A stretch of 64,000 nt of DNA from Cladochytrium replicatum (GCA_025526935.1 JAHLKD010000009.1:124001-188000), one strand, 5' to 3'. Positions 43,007 through 53,995 are shown, counted from the first letter of the stretch. Program-made: numbers and translations. Notes: generated by a model not told the origin, from the letters alone.

Positions 43007-44359
43007 TCATTAGCTACATAAAAGTCCAACAAGTAAATTTTACATTCAAAAAAAATGAACAACTGTGTCAATCTCAACACGATGATCTCACGGTACAAAT
43101 TTTGGTCAACGAGTTGGGAATTAGTACTGCGAATAGAGAGGTCAAAGGCAAGATAGTACCCTTTGCTCGCTGTTTCGTTCTGGTGCGGTCGGGGCAGTAA
43201 TTTAACGTGCGACTCAGATGCTAACGCTTCACTATTCTGACATATGATTTGTATAGATGTTCTCCGAGCCAGCGAAATAATCCCGACATCTAAGCCAGCG
43301 CCATTAGCCGAAATGAAATTTCAGCAGCAAACGCCCGCCCAGTGAAATACGAAAGACAAAGCTTGCGACATTCATATCAAAAAGTGTCGATTGTTAAGCG
43401 GAAGCCAATCGGAAGGAAACGAGCGAGCCTCGGTGCTCTGTACCTGACCGACGAGAACGACAGAGGTACCGTGAATCAAGCAGGGTGACTTCACACATTA
43501 AATATTTTTGATTAATTTTCCACAAACCAAAATGATGGTTGGTTCACCAACAAATTCAACAACATGAGATCCGTGATCGAATAGATTGACGGGGGAAACT
43601 GGTGCGAATGCCTCCGACAATCGGCAAAAACGTTTCCACATGCCCAAACTGGAATGCGTTCTAGTTGGGCTCACGGTGCAATCTCCAAAGTTCAAAAATC
43701 GATGGGGCTAAGCTGTACGGAGCCAATACAATTTTCTACCTTCGTTTATGATTTCGTCAGATTTACTGTGTCCCAGAGGGAATCGGAGGGCGGATCATTG
43801 ACACAAAGATGTCTCCGTATGTGAAGGTTCAACATCAGTTCCAGGTTGGAATCCATTGGCTTGCAGGAGTTTGTGAGAAAGAGCAAGGCAATCGAAGCGA
43901 TTCGGACCGCACTCGGCTGTGATGTGGAGAGTGTAGGCATCTCATAAGAAAGTTCATCAGATCAGTTCAATGGATTGCGTGCGACAATACTGCCTGAGGA
44001 TGAAGCGGAGATATGGATTCCATAAATGGCCAGATTTCTGACGGAATCCCCGATCCGAATGGAAGTGTTCCTCTCGCTGCACTCGAGGCTCTCCTGAAAG
44101 GGTTACCTCTTCCAGCAGCTAACTGATCTGCTGAAATCACCAAAATGAGCGTATGTTTCAGGCTCGCTGCAGCAGAAAGAGACAAGTTGAACTTTCGTAT
44201 GATAGATTCGGCAAAGAGCAATATACGTACGTTTTCAAAGTTCGACAAGGTCTTGCGTATGCCGAAGAAAGGGAGTTCTTTGATTTCTTGCTTGTTCGTG
44301 ACGCCAAAGCACACAGGGTACACGTGGCTTGCAACTCGATGGACGTGCATTGCTTAATG
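43007..44359. other. No supported gene
   Basis: Short frames occur on both strands at 43.97-44.35 kb (for example plus-strand EQYTYVFKVRQGLAYAEERE from about 44.21 kb) but none matches a family I know, and none has convincing splice partners. The left half is the 3' flank of the ammonium transporter. Confidence 0.3.
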
Positions 44360-45041
44360 CCTTCAACGCTAGTCGTAATCGATCCGGTCCTTCGTGGCCA
44401 AAATCTTGCTCTGCACAACCCGCGGCATCTTCCTCGCACCAACTGGCACCTTCCCTTCCGCCTCCTTCCACCTTGTACTCTCCACCTTCTCCGCAACCAC
44501 GTCCTTCTCCAACGGCTCCCGCTTCCTGTCAACCTCATTCCAATACTCGCGTACCGCGCAATCAACCCTGCCTGCTTCAACACCCCATCCGTAACCCACA
44601 AATCCAGATCCGCACACTCAGCCTCGTTCTCGAGACTCCTAGGTTAAGGTTCTGCTGCAACAGCCGTCTGTGTTCCGTTTAGCACTGATGCCGCCGGCTC
44701 AGCTCGATGGGGTGCATCCCTGCCGCTTTGGTGCTGTCCGGAAACACGACGCCTTCGCGAGCGAGGTAGAGGTTCCGTATGTCCTTGGCGCGCATGTCGG
44801 CCCTGCGCTTCTCGGTGAGGACGCTCACGAAGCGCCCGTCGATGACGAAGGAGCGGGAGTGCTCTGAGGAGCTGAGGGAGGGTTCACGAACAAGGATGGA
44901 TTGCGAGGCGGATTTCGAGAGGTTCTTTTTCTTTTCGTCCGAGTCGGATGGTGAGGTTGGGTCGGTAGGGACGGTGGTTGGGGCGGAGGCTTTTTTGTTC
45001 TCTTCGAGACATTGGTCTGTGTCCTGCTTGTTGAAGAAGCA
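44360..45041 (-). pseudogene. NOP4/RBM28 relic, downstream part
   Basis: Minus-strand frame with ACFFNKQDTDQCLEENKKAS, FVIDGRFVSVLTEKRRAD, the strongly conserved RNLYLAREGVVF, then MHPIELSRRH. After a stop and frame change come AVREYWNEVDRKREPLEKDV and KILATKDRID. This is the end of one RRM and the following segment of the nucleolar ribosome-biogenesis protein Nop4 (RBM28 in animals). Its upstream continuation (GTGFI) lies 8.7 kb away at 53.73 kb, beyond a nest of transposons. Stops at about 44.68 and 44.62 kb show it is dead in any case. Confidence 0.8.
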
Positions 45042-45042
45042 A

Positions 45043-45427
45043 GCAGACAATAACGTCGCCGTAGGAATTCTTCACGAATGTTTCCCGAAACGCGACATGA
45101 ATCGAGTCAAAGCTTATGCGTCAGCAAAGGGCAAGGTCGATGGACTTCGCCGAATTTCAGTGCAGGCAGTCAAGCTCCGATCAAATCATCCATGTGGGAA
45201 CAGCAGTTGGTAGATCTGAAGTGTACGAATGGTCATTCGGCCGAAAACGTTCAACAGTTTGTGACCGATCTCATTGAGTTGTTCGAACTCAAATCGGACA
45301 CTTTGCCGGATGAACTTGTCATCAAAGATTTACTGAACCGGTTGGTCGCGAAGATTACAATGCAGAAGATCGAATTGCGGACTCTTGTACCTTTCCTAGG
45401 AAAGATGATCACCTCTGCGTACGTTGA
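45043..45427 (+). repeat. Inverted repeat arm of retroelement gag (left)
   Basis: This arm reads as the retroelement gag on the plus strand (DNNVAVGILHECFPKRD, then MWEQQLVDLKCTNG and AENVQQFVTDLIELFELKSD). It is closely similar to the reverse complement of 45565-45947, so about 385 bp is present as an inverted pair with a 137-bp spacer. The left end abuts the NOP4 relic directly. Confidence 0.85.
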
Positions 45428-45564
45428 TTTGACCAATTGGTTGAGGTCGGTCAAGATATTTGACACTGTTTCGAAGTTATGTGTTGGCTTTTGGTTGAAT
45501 GGTCGCGGAGCTTCGGATTCGCAACATCAATTGGGTCTTGTATTAACGCCGGCTCCCATTCAGC

Positions 45565-46387
45565 ATACGCGGAAGTGATCATCTTTCCGACGAAAGGTAT
45601 AAGAGTCCACAATTTGATTGTCTGCATCGTAATTTTTGCGACCAACCGGTTCAGCAGATCTTTGATGACAAGTTCGTCCGGCAAAGTGTTCAGTTTGAGT
45701 TCGAACAACTCGGTAAGATCGGTCACAAACTGTTGAACGCTTTCTGCCGACTGACCATTCGTACATTTCAGATCCACCAACCATTGTTCCCACATAGATG
45801 ATTCGATCGGAGCTTGACCGCCAGCACTGAAAATTTGGCGAAGTCCATCGACTTTGCCCTTTGCTGGCGCATAAGCTTTGACTCGATTCATGTCGCGTTT
45901 CGGGAAACGTTCGTATAGAATTCCAACGGCGACGTTGTTGTCTGCTTATTGTGCACGGTAATCTTGCATCTCAGCACGATATTGCGTACGTAAGCGACTG
46001 TTGTGCGTGACGATCGCCAAATGTTCACGTAGCTCTGCTTCCCACTGTGCTCGTGCTTCATTAGCAGCTCCGCCAGCAGCTCTGGCGATGACTATCAGAC
46101 GCTGTGGGCGATTTCCTTCCGCTTCGTAATTCGGACTATCAGGATGAGCCATTAGTTCTTGGAGAAGCATAGCCAGCGACGCCACGTAAGTTTGCGTAAG
46201 TCTCCACTTGTTCCATGTACAGATCGAAATCCTGGAGCGTTTTACCAGTGAATGGCTTTGGCTGCACAGATGTAGCTTCATTCGATCCTGAGCCCATTTT
46301 GTTGTTGTTGCCCAAAGAAATGTGTGAAGCAACGAATCGTAACTATTGTATTGAACAAAGCTGTGGTCTGGATCCTCAGGGTGTATG
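45565..46387 (-). pseudogene. Ty1/copia gag remnant (includes right inverted-repeat arm)
   Basis: Read on the minus strand just inside the LTR: a start-like MGSGSNEATSVQPKPFTGK and LQDFDLYMEQVETYANLR (about 46.29-46.18 kb), then in another frame GGAANEARAQWEAELREHL, a stop, and DNNVAVGILYERFPKRD, MWEQWLVDLKCTNG and AESVQQFVTDLTELF (45.95-45.6 kb). These are the features of a copia-type Gag (nucleic-acid-binding capsid precursor). At least one stop (after DYRAQ at 45.95 kb) and one frameshift are present, so it is not functional. Confidence 0.7.
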
Positions 46388-46945
46388 TGTTGATTCACGG
46401 GTTAATGATAATAAGAGATGAATAAAGAAGATTGCGAGTCACAAGTGCTAACGCAAGAGAATGCTCCTTGTGTGTATCGCCAAAGGCTCCTTATATAAGT
46501 GTACTGTTGTTTGGCTTTTCCTTCCGGAAGCTCTGGATCGCAGCGATAAGGTTTGACTTTTCTTCTCACATGCGTAGCGAAGCATAATCATGCTTAGCTG
46601 TGCATGAGATCTAGCTCTCCTCAACAGGATTGTTGTTGCACATGATTCCCACGAACGCGGTAATCATATGTAAACCTTTGCTCTGATCTGATCCGGGCTT
46701 CACTTCTACAAGTGGATAATAGAAAAGTAATGACAGTTTACTATACCTATGGCTAAAATAAACGAAGCCCATGAAGAAATATCTGGAGGTGTCCAAACTC
46801 GTAATAGATAATCATCTATATGCTTTAGTTCAATAGTTAGAAATGTTGCTCTGTGAAGGGTGACATTTCTATTTTTTTTCAGGCGTTTGTGTTTTGTACT
46901 ATCAATGACTGGATTGGCCAAGTCCATCAATCGAAATACTCAACA
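46388..46945 (-). repeat. Long terminal repeat of the copia element
   Basis: On the minus strand the segment begins TGTTGAGTATTTCGATTG and ends GTGAATCAACA. TGTTGA and TCAACA are inverted ends typical of Ty1/copia LTRs. A purine-rich GAAGGGG lies directly before the start (candidate polypurine tract), and the pol end lies about 130 bp before it. A TATA-like TATATAAGGAG is inside at about 46490. Gag-like sequence follows it, so this LTR serves as the 3' LTR of one copy and the position of a 5' LTR for the next. Confidence 0.7.
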
Positions 46946-47072
46946 CACCCCTTCAGTCATTAGATAGGTACAACCGAGAGTGTCACTCAATCGATTATAT
47001 CTCTCTGCAAATGCTGAAGTTGATATCCCATTGAAATAAAGGTGATTTATATAGACATCACCAGTTAGTCGT

Positions 47073-48155
47073 TCAAGATAATATATAAAGTGACGACTGA
47101 CTGACTAGCCCCAACGAGCCCCTGTGTTCAAGGTATAATTTACTTCCAAGAGGTTTAGTCAAGATGTCCGCGATCATATCAGAAGTATCCATATGGTGTG
47201 ACTGCTGATGCTTCTGTTCAACTTGGGATTCACAAATCTCTCGCGAACGTCCATGTGTTTGGTCCGTTTGTTGTTGAACAGGTTGTTTGCGATGGATTTG
47301 GTGGATTGATTGTCTTGCCATAAACAGAGAGGATTGAACGACGTAATCCTGATACCCGTTATAAGATTTTTCATCCACTTCATCTCGCGCGATAGTTCGT
47401 TCAATTCATACAGTTCGGCTTCCGACGACGAGGCTGCAATAGTGTGTTGTCGAATCGACTGCCAACTGATTGCCGCATTTGCGAACATTACCACGTAACC
47501 GGTTTGTGAGTATCTATCTGCATCGCCCGCCCAGTCTGCATAGGTATGACCTTGTGGGTTGTTAGCTGCATCAAACATGTAGAGACTGTCCGGTCTTAGC
47601 ATCGGAGATGTGATACCAGTCCGTGTATAGTGTAAACCGTCATCACAAGTACCGAATAAATATCGTTGTAATCGATAGTGAGCTTTGCTTCTGACTGTCG
47701 AGGATCAATCTGATGTTGTGCCAAAATATTGACTGCGTATGAAATATCCGGTCGTGTCTTAGTCGCCCCGTACAATATCTTCATTAGCATTGATCGAAAT
47801 TGTGTTGCCTCGGCATCAGACAGGGCTGGTGTGGTCTCATCAAAGATATATGATTTCGACATCTGTGTTTTGGTCAGTTTGATGTTGGTACCCCATAAAT
47901 TCGCTTCTTCGAGAATCTTTTTTGCGTACAATGCATTGCTAAGGAAATATCCATCCGTTGTCTGCAATAATTCCATCTTCAGAATCCATTTCGCCTTCGA
48001 AGTACTGCCCACTGTGAACTAAGTCTCCAAATCGGTCTGAACCTGATGATATGCGTTTGGATCTGTGGAAAAATGTTGTATGTCATCGACATGAACAGTA
48101 GTGTGTTCGTGGGTATTATTCGTCGGATTGTATCGCCAGAAATGACAGTTGTCTG
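47073..48155 (-). pseudogene. Ty1/copia pol, reverse transcriptase end and RNase H
   Basis: Minus-strand copia Pol. Blocks: TTVHVDDIQHF (the YVDD-box region, here HVDD), FTVGSTSKAKWILKMEL, LYAKKILEEANLW, RSMLMKILYGATKTRPDISY, then RNase H: YADWAGDADRYSQTGYVVMF, SWQSIRQHTIAASSSEAELY and LWQDNQSTKSIANN, ending DMIADILTKPLGSKLYLEHRG. A stop precedes FTVGSTS, and frames change at about 47.2 and 47.6 kb. The open frame is interrupted upstream by the hAT element inserted at 48156 and resumes at 53.57 kb. Confidence 0.85.
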
Positions 48156-48309
48156 TAAGGATCGGCGGGTTTTAGGGTCTTTCGGGTCGGGTCCAGGTCC
48201 ATTGACCAAATGTACCCGACCCGAGTGCCGGGTTTTCATGGAAAATTTTCGGGTCGGATCCGGGTCGGGTATCGGGTCCAGTAGGAAAACCCTTCTCGGG
48301 TCAAAAGTC

Positions 48310-48630
48310 AGACACTCAGTCTCCCAGATTTCTGTCCACCCGGACACTTTCTCAACTCATTGACGGTACTTCAGTAATTTCTATCAAGTACAGCTAACCT
48401 CTCTATCAATGTTACTAGCAATACGATTCTGTCCACCTGGACACTTTTTCAACTCATTGACCGTACTTCAGTGATCTCTACCCAGTACAACTAACCTCTA
48501 TCAATGTTACTAGCAATACGATTCTGTCCACCCGGACACTTTCCAAGAAGTCACAACGGAAGTTCTGTAACAAACAATTTCTACCACGACAGACCTCGAG
48601 AGCTGTGCTTTCTGTGCACCTGGACACTTA
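48310..48630 (+). repeat. hAT left subterminal repeats
   Basis: Blocks containing CTGTCCAC.(C/T)GGACAC followed by TTTCTCAACTCATTGACGG and ATCAATGTTACTAGCAATACG recur at about 48.33, 48.43 and 48.52 kb. They are the reverse complement of the repeats at 50.75-51.29 kb. Subterminal repeats are transposase-binding sites in other hAT elements. Confidence 0.7.
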
Positions 48631-48805
48631 GAGTCGGTAACGTTCCAGCCACACCACAGAAAAAAATGACGCCGCCTTTGTTAAACCAAAGCGTAAGGCA
48701 GCGTCTGACGCAAGCCAAAGACTGGCGGACAGTCATCCGCTTGACACACGGAAGCGAAGTCTGCCAGCCCCCCAAATTTCAGAGGCGTCCAGCAAGGGGA
48801 ACAGC

Positions 48806-50702
48806 ATGCAGGACAAACGCAGACGTGTATCAGGACACGGTGGCAACAACAGCGCTCGAGAGCCGAGCTCCACATCTTCTTCCAATGACTCCAGCGAGTT
48901 GGGCCTGGCTTCTCAGCATGCACCAGAGCTTCCTGCCGACGTCAGTTTTGCTGACTCTTCAGTGCGACAGGAGCCTGCAGCTGGATCAGTTCAACCATCA
49001 ATGCTTTCATCAGACGCAGATGTTGATAGCATGTCGGACTGTAGAGGTAGTCGAGGCGGCATAGCGAAGGATTACTATAAGGTTGATAATGGTCTGAGAA
49101 CATGTTTGGTTGCGAAATGCAAGTGGAGCCAGAAGGTCGATAAGACGGGATCAACAAAAAACTTCCTCCGGCATCTGAAAAACCTCCATGGAAGTATTGC
49201 CAGGTCGCTTGGACTGTTGGACATCGTCCCCAAGGGACAACAGACATTGAATTTTGGCTAGTCAGCTTGTCAAGTGTCTGGATGAATTTGGCATGCTATC
49301 GGGTGAACGCTTATTTTGCATTACAACCGACAACGGTTCAAACAACTTTACCATGAGTGCTAAGCTGGAGACGCTCTTGGAAGATAGGGATATTGCGTGG
49401 TCTGCAGAAACTCAACACATGCGGTGTATGCCACATATTATCAATCTTGCAGCAAAGGATTTTATCGATACATTCAGGCCTGCAGGGGACACAGCCGCAC
49501 ATGTCGATAACTGCAGCATTAATGTCATAAACCTTCTTCGACAGCTGGTCAGAGGAATCCGGTCTTCCCCAAAACAGTCAAGCTCATTTATTGATTGTGC
49601 CAGTTTATGAAACTGGTTCCTATTACCAATTATTGATCTGACAACTTGCTAGAATAGCATATTCTATATGGTCAAACGAGCCTTACAGCTACGAGAGGCA
49701 ATGGACAAAATATGCTGGATTGAAGATTCTTTGAAAGATTGGTCAATAAATCCAAAGCAATGGGAGGTCCTACAGAAGATCCGGGATGGTTTGAGTGTTT
49801 TCGAGGTTATATCAAAGGCAATCGAGGGGTCTAGATATCCAACACTACCGCTTGTTATTCCATTTTACAATGATCTTAGCGATCAACTGGAGGACCTAGA
49901 GGAGGCAGAATTGGATGAAACTTTCACCAAAGCATTTCGAAATGCACTAGATAAGCTGAGAATATATTACTCAATCGCTAAGGGCCCGTGTTTAGCAGTT
50001 GCTACGGTACTTGATCCTCGTTTTAAGGATCAATATTATCGATTTTCAAAGGCTTGGGAGAAAGATGTAGGAAGGGATCAGGTCACCCTAGTGCGGAAAG
50101 TCTGGGAGGAATCGTATAAGTCACGGAAAATCAAGAACAGTGGTGCCGATGTTTTTGGAAACACGCCAGAACGTCGACACGATTCAAGCGGAGCTTCCGG
50201 TGATAGACAGAAAAAAACAGACGCTGAACGCTTGAGAGCCATTAGATCCGTTTTCATCTGGCAAGAAGAGATTCCTGAGGAAAAAGATGAGCTGGATCGC
50301 TATCTTGGCGATCAGGTACTCCGCGGTATTGATTCTGATGGGAAGCCAATCAATATTATGGACTGGTGGAAGACCGTTGGAAGTGTGAACTTTCAAGCCC
50401 TAAGCCAGATGGCAATGGACTATTTAGGAATACCAGCAACAAGCGCTCCAGTCGAACGAAAGTTTTCAGCCGGGGTTGATTTGGTACCTGCAACTCGCAA
50501 CCGCCTTGCTCCAAGAACAATAAATGTGTTGATGTGCCATCATGACTGGTTGCATCAATTGAGTGCTGAAGAACCGTTCAAAAATGATTCCCAAGATTCA
50601 AAAAGTGATGTTAGTGAGGATTTTGTAAAGGTGCATAATTTTGGCGAGGATTTTGATGTGGTATTAGAGTTGGAAGCAACTGATGATAACCCACTCTTTT
50701 AA
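48806..50702 (+). pseudogene. hAT transposase, internally deleted
   Basis: The first frame (48806-49261) encodes an acidic N-terminus and a BED-type zinc finger (CLVAKCKWSQKV ... KNFLRHLKNLHG), then stops at QQTLNFG. A second frame (49254-49610) continues with the DDE-domain block LFCITTDNGSNNFTM and MRCMPHIINLAAKDF, then stops. The third (49668-50702) holds VATVLDPRFKDQYY and the hAT C-terminal dimerisation motif PATSAPVERKFSAGVDLV and RNRLAPRT. The roughly 150 residues usually found between the zinc finger and the first catalytic Asp are missing, so this copy cannot make a full transposase unless unusual splicing joins the frames. Confidence 0.85.
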
Positions 50703-50749
50703 ATATAAATTGTTGTTTAGACTGTTCATCTGTTGAAGTACCGTCCAGG

Positions 50750-51425
50750 AGTCGAGAAAGCGACCGCCTGGACAGAATCCTATTGCGAGTAGTATTTGTA
50801 GAGAGGTTGGTTGTACTTGATCGAGATCAGTGAAGTATCAGGGAAGTACCGTCAATGAGTTGAGAAAGTGTCTGGGTGGACAGAATCTTATTGCTGGTAA
50901 CATTATTAGAGAGGTTAGCTGTACTTGATAGAGATCACTGAAGTACCGCCGTCAATGAGTTGAGAAAGTGTCTGGGTGGACAGAATCGTATTGCTAGTAA
51001 CATTGATAGAGAAGTTAGTTGTACTGGATAGAGATCACTGAAGTACCGTCAATGAGTTGAGAAAGTGTCCGGGTGGACAGAATCCTATTGCTAGTAGTAT
51101 TTGTAGAGAGGTACCTGATAGAGATTACTGAAGTACCGTCAATGAGTTGAGAAAGTGTCCGGATGGACAGAATATTATTGCTAGTAGTATTTGTAGAGAG
51201 GTTAGTTGTATTGGATAGAGATCACTCAAGTACCGTCAATGAGTTGAGAAAGTGTCCGGGGGGAGAGAATCCTATTGCTACCCAGACAGACATATTGACA
51301 CTCTGTCCACCAGGACACTTTCTCAACTCATTGACGGTACTTCAGTAATTTCTATCAGGTACAGCTAACCTCTCTACAAATACTACTAGCAATAAGATTC
51401 TGTCCACCCGGACAGAATCCTCTCT
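50750..51425 (+). repeat. Tandem array of ~97-bp repeats inside the hAT element
   Basis: GTCAATGAGTTGAGAAAGTG with the following GGTGGACAGAAT recurs near 50.86, 50.96, 51.06, 51.15 and 51.24 kb (spacing 90-100 bp), with a partial unit at 50.75 kb. The unit also contains ATTGCTAGTAACATTGATAG-like text and GATAGAGATCACTGAAGTACC. At 51295-51420 one unit appears inverted. Related units occur at the left end of the element in opposite orientation. Confidence 0.85.
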
Positions 51426-51581
51426 ATCAATGTTACTAGCCAGTTGCTTCCCTAGCCTATTATTATTTTCAGATTGGGTAGAAAACTATAGTGTCAGGGA
51501 ACTATTATAGCATACATTCCTTTAACATTCCGGCTAAGAACACCGGGCCTGTATCTTACCACGACAAACAGTACAAACACC

Positions 51582-53266
51582 ATGCCTCGAACTACAAAGA
51601 AGCGAGCGTTGAAACAATCCAGACCATCATCTGAAAGAGAATCAAGTGCAATACCGGTGACTGCACCTGAAACATCTCTGGGATCGGGTTCTGAAGTGGA
51701 AGAAGCAGAAGTAGGCCTTGATGTCAAATTGACAGATGTCAAATCGACAGCTCCTTCAAAGAAACTGGCGCGACGTGGTACTAAAGGGGATGCTGACTAT
51801 TTGCTCATCGACGGACTCTGTCCTGCTTCAGACATACGACTTTGGTATCGAAAATTCAAAGCAAGCGGCCACAGCTACGACTCGGAGGACTTCATCAGCA
51901 ACTGTCAAACAAATCGTGATGAATGCGGCCCAAGATTTGTTCTTCAAGGGTTGATCGACCGACTTAACTCTGACAGCAAGCTAGTTCGTCAAGCCCTGAA
52001 CGAAATTCACGATGAATGCAGTGGACGAACGGAGTTCATAACAGCAGCAAACGCCTATCGTATGGAGTGCTTGAAAAGCTCTTCCTTTCAGAAGGGTACA
52101 ACATTTCTGGACTTTTACAGGCGGCATTGACACAAGTACAGCATTTACAGAGGAATGCCTGTCACTGCAAAGGTTGACGAGTTCCAAGCGACCATCAAAC
52201 GAGCAGATGAGGACCGTGAAAGGACAAAACAGGTCCTCAAACAGTCAGAACGACTGTTGAACATGACAAAAGATCTTGAAGAGACTGCAATGAACGAGAG
52301 AAGGACCCGCATCGCAGCAGAAGTGCGAGAGAAGGCTCTCATCGATGAATTGGGCAGGGCGGGTGCATTGATTCAGCACGGCGAGCACGAAGAGCTAGCA
52401 AGATTCAGGGAGATCACTGCTGCAATGGAAAGGGAGAAGCAGGCAACTTCCCAGGAGATTTCACAATGGAAATCACGTGTGACCGCCCTGGAGGGAGAGC
52501 TTGCTGCTCTGAAACAACAGGCTGGTCATTCAGAAGCTGCAGCACCTGCGGCGCCAACATCAACAGGCGGCCTAATAAGCATATCGTCGGCTATCAAGGG
52601 ATTGGTAGAATTCCGAAGGTAAATCGAACCAGTTCTCCAACAAGTTCCCTTGCATTGCTTAGCCTGCAGCAGCACCGTCGTACGGCTATCCTTTTGGCGA
52701 AAGAGGTCATCCAGGGTATCTGCTCCAGATGCATAAGATCAATGAGGTTATTTATGACCTTAAATTGCCGTCTCTTCCACCATCAATCAAGTACGTCAAC
52801 GTAAACTACGAAGTCCTCTCCCGAAATGAGTTTTTACGGCCCATATTTGTTGAATCAGACGGCCGCTCAAGCCGAATATCAACTTCAAGTAGCAGTGCTC
52901 GGAGCAGCCTTACTCTTCTTAGGGTGCACATTTTGCTCGGAAACTGGATACGGCACAATAATTCGCTAAGTACGTCTGCCACTATCTATCGCATGTTCAG
53001 GGCATTCATTAGTGGATGCATATCCTTCTGAGTGGCTAAGGTTCTGGACGGCATACATCGGGCATCTTTCGTCCATAACGCTCCCTGAGGTGGATTGGAA
53101 ACCTTGGAAGACAGGTTTAGCCAAGGATTTCATGCTTTCAAATGACGACATTGATCGGTTCATCAGGACTGGGTTGGCGAAGGACGTAACCAGTGTTGGA
53201 TGGGACTCTGACGATATGAACCAGATACAGAAGCTGATTTGGGCTGTTCCACCTATCAACTTGTGA
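51582..53266 (+). CDS. Second gene carried by the hAT element, function unknown
   Basis: Three compatible blocks lie between the repeat array and the right terminus. 51582-52130 starts MPRTTKKRALKQSRPSSER, basic and Ser-rich, then a compact region (DYLLIDGLCPASDIRLWYRK, FVLQGLIDRLNSDSKLV). 52155-52622 is a long coiled coil (KRADEDRERTKQVLKQSERL, MEREKQATSQEISQWKSRV). 52729-53266 holds HKINEVIYDLKLPSLPPSIK, NVNYEVLSRNEFLRPIF and YPSEWLRFWTAYIGHL. The blocks are in different frames with GT/AG signals between them, so they probably form one spliced gene. I do not recognise the family. It may be an accessory protein of the transposon or a captured host gene. Confidence 0.5.
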
Positions 53267-53567
53267 TTGGAGTTTTGTTTCTTTTTACGATAGTGTTTCT
53301 AAAATACACACTGTCCACACAGACACAAAGTGTTCATGTAAATATCCGTGGTCTAACTCAAAATTCAATCAATCCTCTCCTGGGCAGCAAAAACCGGGCG
53401 GGTCAGGGTCGGGTACGGGTTTCAACCACTTCGGGTCCGGGTATTCCCTTTGTACCCGTCAGTGACCCGGCGGGTCCCCAGACAAACACGACCCGACCCA
53501 AAGGGTTTGGTGCGGGTCGCCACTGAAACCCGGACCCGACCCGGACCCGCCGAACCTTAGTTGTCTG

Positions 53568-53728
53568 CAATATTCCGCACGCATGAAGCCAACACCAAGA
53601 TATTGTTTCCAAAGAGGTTTGTACCATTCTCGAGCTGTCTGGTGTAGACCGTACAGACTTTTGATAAGTCTGCAGACGATGGGTCAATTCCGGAAATCTA
53701 CTCGTCCGAAACCGTGTGGGAGTTCGCA
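53568..53728 (-). pseudogene. Ty1/copia pol fragment upstream of the hAT insertion
   Basis: Minus strand: CELPHGFGRVDFRN, then CRLIKSLYGLHQTAREWYK, PLWKQYLGVGFM, up to the hAT target site. This is the copia RT block with KSLYGLKQ..R.WY. The element is cut off immediately upstream (no integrase, protease or 5' LTR), where NOP4 sequence begins at about 53.73 kb. One frameshift lies between GFMRA and the continuation ADNCHFWRYNP at 48.1 kb. Confidence 0.8.
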
Positions 53729-53995
53729 GATGAAGCCCGTTCCGAGCGAGCGGCCGGTGTCTTTGTCCACGGTGATACGAGCGTATCGGAGTTTACCAAA
53801 CTCTGAGAATCTATTGAGAACAAGATAAGCATTCGATCATTTGGGAAGCTGGATAAAGTAAACTCACCGCTCAAAAGTTTCCTAGGTGTTTCGAACGACA
53901 CGTCGCGAATAAACAGAGTTGTCCCCGTGTGCGCATTGGGCGCACAGCGGATGATCTGGAGCTTGGTCAAGCTCAGGCGAACTTAAGCTGCAGTC
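53729..53995 (-). pseudogene. NOP4/RBM28 relic, upstream part
   Basis: Minus strand: TGTTLFIRDVSFETPRKLL, an intron-like gap (donor GTGAGTTTAC, acceptor TCAATAG), then FSEFGKLRYARITVDKDTGR and SLGTGFI. This is the first two thirds of an RNA-recognition motif (RNP2-like TLFIRDV) of Nop4/RBM28. The RNP1 strand should continue CFFN, and that continuation is found at 45.04 kb. The donor and acceptor phases disagree by one base. The N-terminal RRMs of Nop4 are not found upstream, so the gene was already truncated. Confidence 0.8.

Larger units (their letters stand above)
48156..53559 (+). mobile_element. Complete 5,404-bp hAT DNA transposon
   Basis: The termini are TAAGGATCGGCGGGT (left) and the inverse complement TAAGGTTCGGCGGGT (right): 15 bp with one mismatch. 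The element is flanked on both sides by GTTGTCTG (48148-48155 and 53560-53567), an 8-bp target-site duplication, the hallmark size of hAT. It lies inside the copia reverse-transcriptase frame; removing it with one copy of the duplication restores contiguous RT sequence. It contains a defective transposase (48.8-50.7 kb), an array of about 97-bp repeats (50.75-51.42 kb) and a second gene-like region (51.58-53.27 kb). Confidence 0.93.
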
